From NCBI RefSeq assembly GCF_905220365.1, contig NC_061126.1, positions 14,632,001 through 14,696,000 on the forward strand: 64,000 nucleotides of DNA. Direction: 5' to 3'. This document shows, one piece after another, positions 58,447 through 64,000 of this stretch (positions within the stretch are counted from its first letter, which is position 1; each line of letters opens with the position of its first letter). The notes under the pieces are model-generated. The model had not been told where the DNA came from. It saw only the letters and a program-made list of their open reading frames with translations, and ran no database searches. The stretch comes from Vanessa cardui (taxonomy: Eukaryota; Arthropoda; Insecta; Lepidoptera; Nymphalidae). Made by a program: the position numbers and the translations under genes.

Positions 58447-58932
58447 AGACTAGCGGTCGCCCGCGGCTTCGCCCGCGTAGATAACGGTTCATAATCAGTC
58501 TTCTAATATCCCTACTGCTGAGGCACGGTCACATTTGAAGAATTACTGCAACCGGCTCTTGGATCTATTGTGACTCAAATTCGTGATCACAACACCTCAA
58601 CCAGACCAACATCAGCCACGAATCTGATGAGGTTCTTAGGTTCGGAGGCCATTATGCCCTCTAAGGACCGGAGTTAGAACATTTTATAGTTCTATCTTTT
58701 AAAGTTTAGGCATCATACACAAAAAATCAACTTTTTTGGTAGATTTTTTCCTTTTTTGTCCGAAAAACCCAAAATATCTTACGGAACCCTATTTTTTTTC
58801 AAAATAAAATTTATGCGGGTTTAATTTAGCTTTCGAATGGTGAAAGATTTTTTAAAATCGGCCCAGTAGTTTTTGAGCCTATTCATTACAACCAAACAAA
58901 CAAAGTTTTCCTCTTTATAATATTAGTGTAGA
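58447..58932 (+). repeat. LINE 3'-end-like repeat (family E), long copy
   Basis: Head CTAGCGGTCGCCCGCGGCTT followed by CGCCCGCGTAG, then about 400 bp with GCTGAGGCACGGTC, TTCGAATGGTGAAAGAT and CAGTAGTTTTTGAGCC, ending CCTCTTTATAATATTAGTGT. It is longer than the other copies and probably represents more of the parent 3' UTR. Confidence 0.75.
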
Positions 58933-59518
58933 TTCACATATTATGCATTTATGGTCTTGTCTTGATGACAAGTGAATTTCTTTGTCCATGGATACTTTAA
59001 ATTTTTTTTCATAATGCTATTAATTAAATAGTCGATTCGAAGGACGGAGATGACTAATTTTCATTCTCAACGATATTAAATTCTATACAAATAAAATGGA
59101 GTTTTTTTATTTTATTTTTTAATAGTTTTTTTTATTTATTATAATTTTAAACCAATATCCCTAACAGTGTTCTAAGGTAAGAAAACTTTTAAGGATGAAA
59201 CTTATAAGCCTATGATTAAATATCATCAAACTATCTGTAGTCTAGAATTACGTGCAGTTTAATACTGCTCGTAATCAAGGCCTTTTTTATTATCTATAAC
59301 TAAAAGCAATTGATTTACCTTGAAATATTAAAATTCATCATTTACTGTACCCATATTGGAACCCAGATATACTGATATATCGTAAATTTTATCAAATTAT
59401 ACGTCAGGAACATAACTTAAATTGCTTGTTAAACTCATTTAAAATGAGTTTCAATATTTAACATAAATAAACTAATAAGCGGTCAACTATATTCTAGATG
59501 ATATGTTCAAAGCCTTTA
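58933..59518. other. AT-rich non-coding stretch
   Basis: Nothing supported. Confidence 0.4.
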
Positions 59519-59800
59519 AGTAACAACAACAGCCTGTAAATTTCCCACTGCTGGACTAAGGCCTCCCTTTGAGGAGAACGTTTGGAATATATTTCACTAC
59601 GCTGTTCCAATGCGGTTTGGTGGAATACACATGTGGCAGAATTTCTATGAAATTAGACACATGCAGGTTTCCTCACACCGAGCGCGAATTTGAACTATAA
59701 ACACAAATAAGCTCATGAAAATACAGTGGTGCTTACCTGGATTTGAACCCGCAATCATCGATTAAGATGCTAACCACTGGGTTATTTTGCCTCTTTTGTA
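59519..59800 (-). repeat. tRNA-derived SINE (family A), near full length
   Basis: Starts on the plus strand with the tail complement AACAACAACAGCCTGTAAAT, then ACTGCTGGACTAAGGCC, GGTGGAATACACATGTGGC, GACACATGCAGGTTTCC, GGTGCTTACCTGGATTTGAA and CTAACCACTGGGTTATTTTG (A-box complement). TAAGTAA at about 59516 and 59801 may be a short target duplication. Confidence 0.88.
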
Positions 59801-60360
59801 AGTAAGGGCGATGAGTATTCCAACTTGGCGTATGAGCAATTCGTGTGTGGCACCCAATTAGAAGGAATACTAATAATTCAAACTTCTAAATATTCCAATC
59901 TATGTTTAATTGTAATTTTAAATAATATGAATTCAATATCAATCGCTTAAATTATTGATCCCTCGATAAATTCCTCTCGATCTCATAACTTGGTTTATTT
60001 TCCAATAGTCTACGAAGAATAAATTTCTACTCCGAATATTAGAGAAGTTTTACAATAGACGTTCCCTGTTTCAAACTCGAGTTCCAAATGTCGTTATTCA
60101 ACGTTTTGTCTTTGATAAGAAATTGAATAGACTGTTTGATTTATAACTTGCGAGTTTAAATGTAGTGATTTGCATTTACCTACGTGAGGGATGTGGGATG
60201 CATGCACGATGTATTATTATTGACTTTATTCTAGTTTTTGAAAAATTATATCCATAAATTGACAGTATTCATCGTCGTGGGATATTTCTGGGTTGATAAG
60301 TATCACGAATTTCGCAAATGTTCTTCAAACCAAGATTAGTAACGCGATTGACTAGCGGTA

Positions 60361-60545
60361 AATCGGCAAATAGGCTACCTGATAAGTGGTCATCACTGCC
60401 TTTAGGCATTCTTTACATCGAAATTGCGTCAAGAATCTTGGGAATTAAGAATGTCATGTCCCTGGTGCCTGTTGTTACACTGGCTCATTCACCCTTCAAA
60501 TTAGAATACAACATTACTAAGCATGCTTATGATAATGTTGATGCT
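60361..60545 (-). repeat. GGTGGTAGGG repeat (family B), diverged
   Basis: ATAGGCTACCTGATAAGTGG, TCATGTCCCTGGTGCCTG, GTTACACTGGCTCATTCACC and a decayed 5' part. The 85-codon frame at 60318-60575 is a by-product. Confidence 0.75.
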
Positions 60546-61280
60546 GATAATCATTTGACACACATAAGTTTGTAATACAACCTCCTAAAAGTGGTTACAG
60601 AAAATAAAGTTGTTGTTTTTTAACTACAATAACTTCATATAATTAAAACTGTTACGTCGGTTTTCTTGATAGAGTAATCACTTTACTCGAAACAAATCAG
60701 TATTATTAAAATTTTTCAGATACACGACACGAATAAAAAATATTCCATTAATTAAATAATTAGGACTTATATCATTATATCAAACTTGACAGGAAGTAAT
60801 GCTTCGGTGACACATCTGTTATTTTGTCTTTGTATTATCCACATAAATCCACAAGAGCAATACCATATATTTAAAACGTAATCCAAAAGAGAAGTATTCA
60901 GGCTGTTCATAATCTAGAAGCTCGAGGCGCCCTTTAGGACCGTTTTAACAAAGATACTTACAGCATTATTGCAGGACACTATAGAATAGAGAATAATAGT
61001 ATTTAATTAAATAATATGGTCTCGCAGACACATATTTTACTTGATAAAAATACTTTAATAAACAAATCATGTTTTTCTATACAAGATTATTTGTTTTAAT
61101 TTCGTTTGGACGGTATAATTGCTTAGCATTTTTGTCACTTGTAATTTGCGGCCTGTAAATATGAATGACTTAGATCCTTTTTTGTTGATCTCAATAGAAT
61201 CTATAATTCCTTCCAATATCATTTAATCGTATATAATATTTACTTGTTTTGATTTTACGATTTTAATTGTATATTCTATG
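60546..61280. other. AT-rich non-coding stretch
   Basis: Nothing supported. Confidence 0.4.
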
Positions 61281-61450
61281 TCATCATCATCCCCTCCTGC
61301 TTATTCCAATTTTATTTGAGGTCTGCGCAGCATGTCTTCTCCTTCCATACTACTCTATCGGACGTCATCGCACAAATAACATTCTTTCTAACCATATCGT
61401 CTTTCACACAATCCATCCGTTTTTATTTCTTTGGTTATCCTCTCTCTCTC
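61281..61450 (-). pseudogene. 3' end of a LINE polyprotein (CVKDDM...CCADLK), truncated
   Basis: Read on the minus strand, 61416-61312 gives MDCVKDDMVRKNV, then SDRVVWKEKTCCADLK and a TAA stop at 61312-61314. This DCVKDDM...W..KTCCADPK ending is a recurrent C-terminus of insect RTE-like endonuclease-reverse transcriptases. It is followed by a short 3' UTR ending in GATGATGATG. The upstream part of the element is absent. It is a different lineage from the fragments at 38378-38712 and 49269-53223. Confidence 0.75.
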
Positions 61451-62404
61451 TTTCTACATATATACATTATTAAACATATTCAATGGAAATGAAAAGCACG
61501 TGTCCTCAGATTTAATCTTACTTTTATAGAATGAGAGGAACATGTCCATAACAATGATTCATGATTAAACGATGTCAGTTAAATATTGTAAAACAAAGTC
61601 TCATCGTGTTGCGCAACGGGTGTATGTTACAAAGCACTCCTGAAGCATGTTAAGTGCAAAAACCAACAAAATTGAATTTTCCCAACGAGCAATATTTTCG
61701 CTCGCATATTATTTATTTGTTAACTAGTTTCAGTACATTCGTTGACATTGACTTGGAAACATTTTTATTATGTGTTTTATAATTATTAAACATTTAAAAG
61801 TTTTTTACTTTTTAGATTTTTTAGAAGAAGAGTCAGCTCCTCTTACTGACGTGCATGACCTTGGCGAAGTTTGACTTGGTTGAAGTTTTCTTATTGTTCT
61901 TTATTTAAATAAACAAAGAAAATTGAGATCAAAACAAAAAAATGCGATACAAAAAAAGAAAGCAACATTATCATACCGTTTTATTTTCTATTTGCTAGTT
62001 ATTAGGATGCTTTTTATAGGGCAGTTTATGACGTCATTGTATATGGAGAGTCATTATAATTGAAAAAGGGAAAAGGGACTCGAGATTTGGCAACAGTATT
62101 GAGTTTGCGGTAGCGAACAATTCTTGCCATATTTTAAAAACATTGTATCCTATTATCGGAATAAAAAAAATAGATAAAAATAATAGCCAGTATTTTTACG
62201 AAATTAAGATTTTTAAATTCGATTTTCAAATAAATTGAAGATCAGAAGATATCCACTATCTTACGTATTGACGGTCTTATCCGAAAGGTGATAGTCGTAT
62301 CAATCAAACGTTTTATGGGAATGCACATGAAATATGCATATATAAGGATTTAATCAAAACTGGGTGGGTACCATACTCATAAATTACTTTACTACCATAT
62401 AGTA
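61451..62404. other. AT-rich non-coding stretch
   Basis: Nothing supported beyond a CT-rich run at about 61440-61453. 62360-62400 contains TGGGTGGGTACCATACTCAT, perhaps a family B remnant. Confidence 0.35.
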
Positions 62405-62600
62405 ATATTTACTAATATTATAAATGAGAAAGTTACTCTGTTTGTTTGTTGCTCTTTCACGGCCAAATTGCTAAACGAAATTTGATGCAATTTGTTATGA
62501 AGCAAGCTTGAAATCCAAAGACTATATTTTAAGAGTAACTGCTGACTATTGACTCCAATCACTAATGTACGGCAAAGCTGCGGGCCGCAAAAAGTAATCC
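62405..62600 (-). repeat. LINE 3'-end-like repeat (family E), inverted
   Basis: CTAATATTATAAATGAGAAAG, GTTTGTTTGTTGC, CTTTCACGGCCAAATTGC and GGCAAAGCTGCGGGCC form the reverse of the family E tail-to-head order. Confidence 0.65.
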
Positions 62601-63189
62601 ATAAAGTCGTATTCAGGATTTAAGTGTGATTAAATTATGTAATGAAAAGTGATAACACATTAATTTTTGATTGAGTCTGAAACGAATGATTAATATTTCT
62701 TGTATTTGAGCATTGCTTACACAAGGAAACTATTTGCCAGTAGGTCCTATGCCCCTAAAAAAAACAATAGTAAAAACTGTCTATAGCATGACAGGTGAGA
62801 ATGAAATTCTATTTCGATGTCATGTGTTTTTTTTATTTCGCCCAGAGCAGCCATTTTTCATCGGTCATGTTGTTTTATTTTATAACCATGCGTTTTACAG
62901 ACTAAACTATACGGTATGTCGCTTCTAGTGTTTATAGAGCGGGCTATCAAAATAACTGTTATTTTTATTGTTGTTAGAACATGAATATTGTACGACATAA
63001 TAACTATTACCAATGTTTACATGATTTTTACTCAAGGTAGCCTTACTGCCTGTTTGGCTACTCGCTCACAATTGTCAAGTTTGACAGCAGGGAGCAGAAT
63101 TTAGCATTAATGGATCACTGATTCATGATCGTACTTGAGTATTTTCGAGTAATATTGGTTTATTATAAGTCACGTGCTGAAACAAGTCT

Positions 63190-63445
63190 AGCTGCTTAAA
63201 ATTGGAGTCGAATGTAGTCTGTGGTGTGTTGTCTCGCTGTCACGTTGGCGCCCGGTCTTCCCAATATGAGCAAAAATCAATTTTGTCCGTTCGCGGCTGA
63301 ATGCGCCTTTTGTATGACTGAAAGGTTATCGTTGTTCGTTTTCACGGCTCACTAGGATGGGTGGGCTTATACGTGAAGGGATGATTTTGTCCTAACAAGC
63401 CCGGTTACGTCGACGTGGCCAACGGATTTTTGGATGTTTTTGTGT
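63190..63445. other. GC-elevated, CpG-containing island
   Basis: About 250 bp of distinctly higher GC than the surroundings with several CG dinucleotides (TTGGCGCCCGG, GTTACGTCGACG). No long frame and no repeat match within the window. It could be a promoter or untranslated exon of a host gene, or a fragment of a mobile element. Confidence 0.3.
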
Positions 63446-63816
63446 TAACGGAGCCTTTTGAAAAGAAACGAAAATAACGTTTTTATTAACTACGTTAAAT
63501 ATAACGTTACTTTCTATTTTCATTGAATCGAAATAGTCTGTTTGGTAACAGCAATTGTTTACTTATTTGAGGAACTCACTTATGACTAATTGTTGTAACA
63601 GAAATCCCTCCAAATAAATCGCCTGCAATTAACTTAATAAAATCCAATTATATTAACAAAAAACATAAACACGCTAATTTTAATGTATGGTTTTTAAAAC
63701 TGATTTGTTAAATGACATCATAGGATTAACGTAGACGTCATAATGAACTAATGCTTTCATAAATCTCCATTCATCTATTAATGATATAAATCAACATAAA
63801 GTAAAAAAAATTAAAG

Positions 63817-63980
63817 TAACAGCCAGTAAATTTCCCACTACTGAGATAAGGCCTCCTCTTCCATTAAGGAACGGGTTTGGAACATATTCCACCACACTGT
63901 TCCAATGCGCGTTTTTGGAATTCACACGTGGCAGAAGGTCGATGAAATAAGACACATGCTTTCCTCACGATGTATTTAAA
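63817..63980 (-). repeat. tRNA-derived SINE (family A), partial, near window end
   Basis: AACAGCCAGTAAATTTCCCAC, AAGGCCTCCTCTTCC, TTTGGAACATATTCCACCAC, CACACGTGGCAGAA and GACACATGCTTTCCTCACG. It stops in the middle of the body. Confidence 0.85.
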
Positions 63981-64000
63981 AACACAATGTTTTTAAATCA

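Noticed and set aside
1..64000. CRISPR arrays, rRNA genes, bacterial operons, telomeric TTAGG arrays
   Set aside because: No regularly spaced direct repeats, rRNA-like blocks or TTAGG tandem arrays were seen. The content is eukaryotic repeat-rich DNA.

Overview
The window looks like nuclear DNA from a moth or butterfly (Lepidoptera). It is AT-rich, contains no long host open reading frame, and is packed with repeats typical of lepidopteran genomes: three tRNA-derived SINE families, an abundant unclassified 'GGTGGTAGGG' repeat, TA-flanked MITE-like elements, CR1/Jockey-type and RTE-type LINEs and a BEL/Pao LTR retrotransposon. A nymphalid butterfly is possible but I cannot show it. The region reads as an intergenic or intronic stretch that has accumulated mobile DNA.

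Layout. 1-176 is the end of a tRNA-derived SINE cut by the window edge. 2115-6380 (minus strand) is a nearly full-length CR1/Jockey-superfamily LINE with an intact ORF1 and an ORF2 (endonuclease plus reverse transcriptase) broken by one in-frame stop. 6490-7065 has a repeat copy carrying a 50-bp perfect palindrome and then a MITE-like element. 8836-8915 looks like the promoter and tiny first coding exon of a host gene (TATA box, ATG plus two codons, GTAAGT), the best host-gene signal found. 11934-18346 is a complete BEL/Pao retrotransposon: identical 285-bp LTRs, AAATG target duplication and one open 1732-codon gag-pol frame. 18.5-49 kb is mostly unique AT-rich DNA with SINEs, MITEs and LINE tails, including a perfect 173-bp tandem duplication at 39.0-39.4 kb. 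49269-53223 (minus) is a dead RTE-type LINE with at least six disabling changes. 53.3-64 kb has more SINEs, LINE 3' fragments and unique sequence.

How the parts relate. The LTR element carries every domain needed for its own copying and looks very young. The two long LINEs are damaged. The SINEs have pol III A and B boxes but no protein and would depend on LINE machinery in trans. Several SINE copies keep 8-12 bp target duplications. Nested insertions give a relative order: at 20.2-20.6 kb a 227-bp element with a 5-bp target duplication sits inside a SINE that has its own 9-bp duplication.

I found no convincing novel biological system. The most useful leads are the intact BEL/Pao element, the duplicated GGTGGGCGGT box around a hairpin before its 3' LTR, the large palindromes, the nested and tandem rearrangements, the SINE subfamily with an internal TA microsatellite, and the candidate short first exon.
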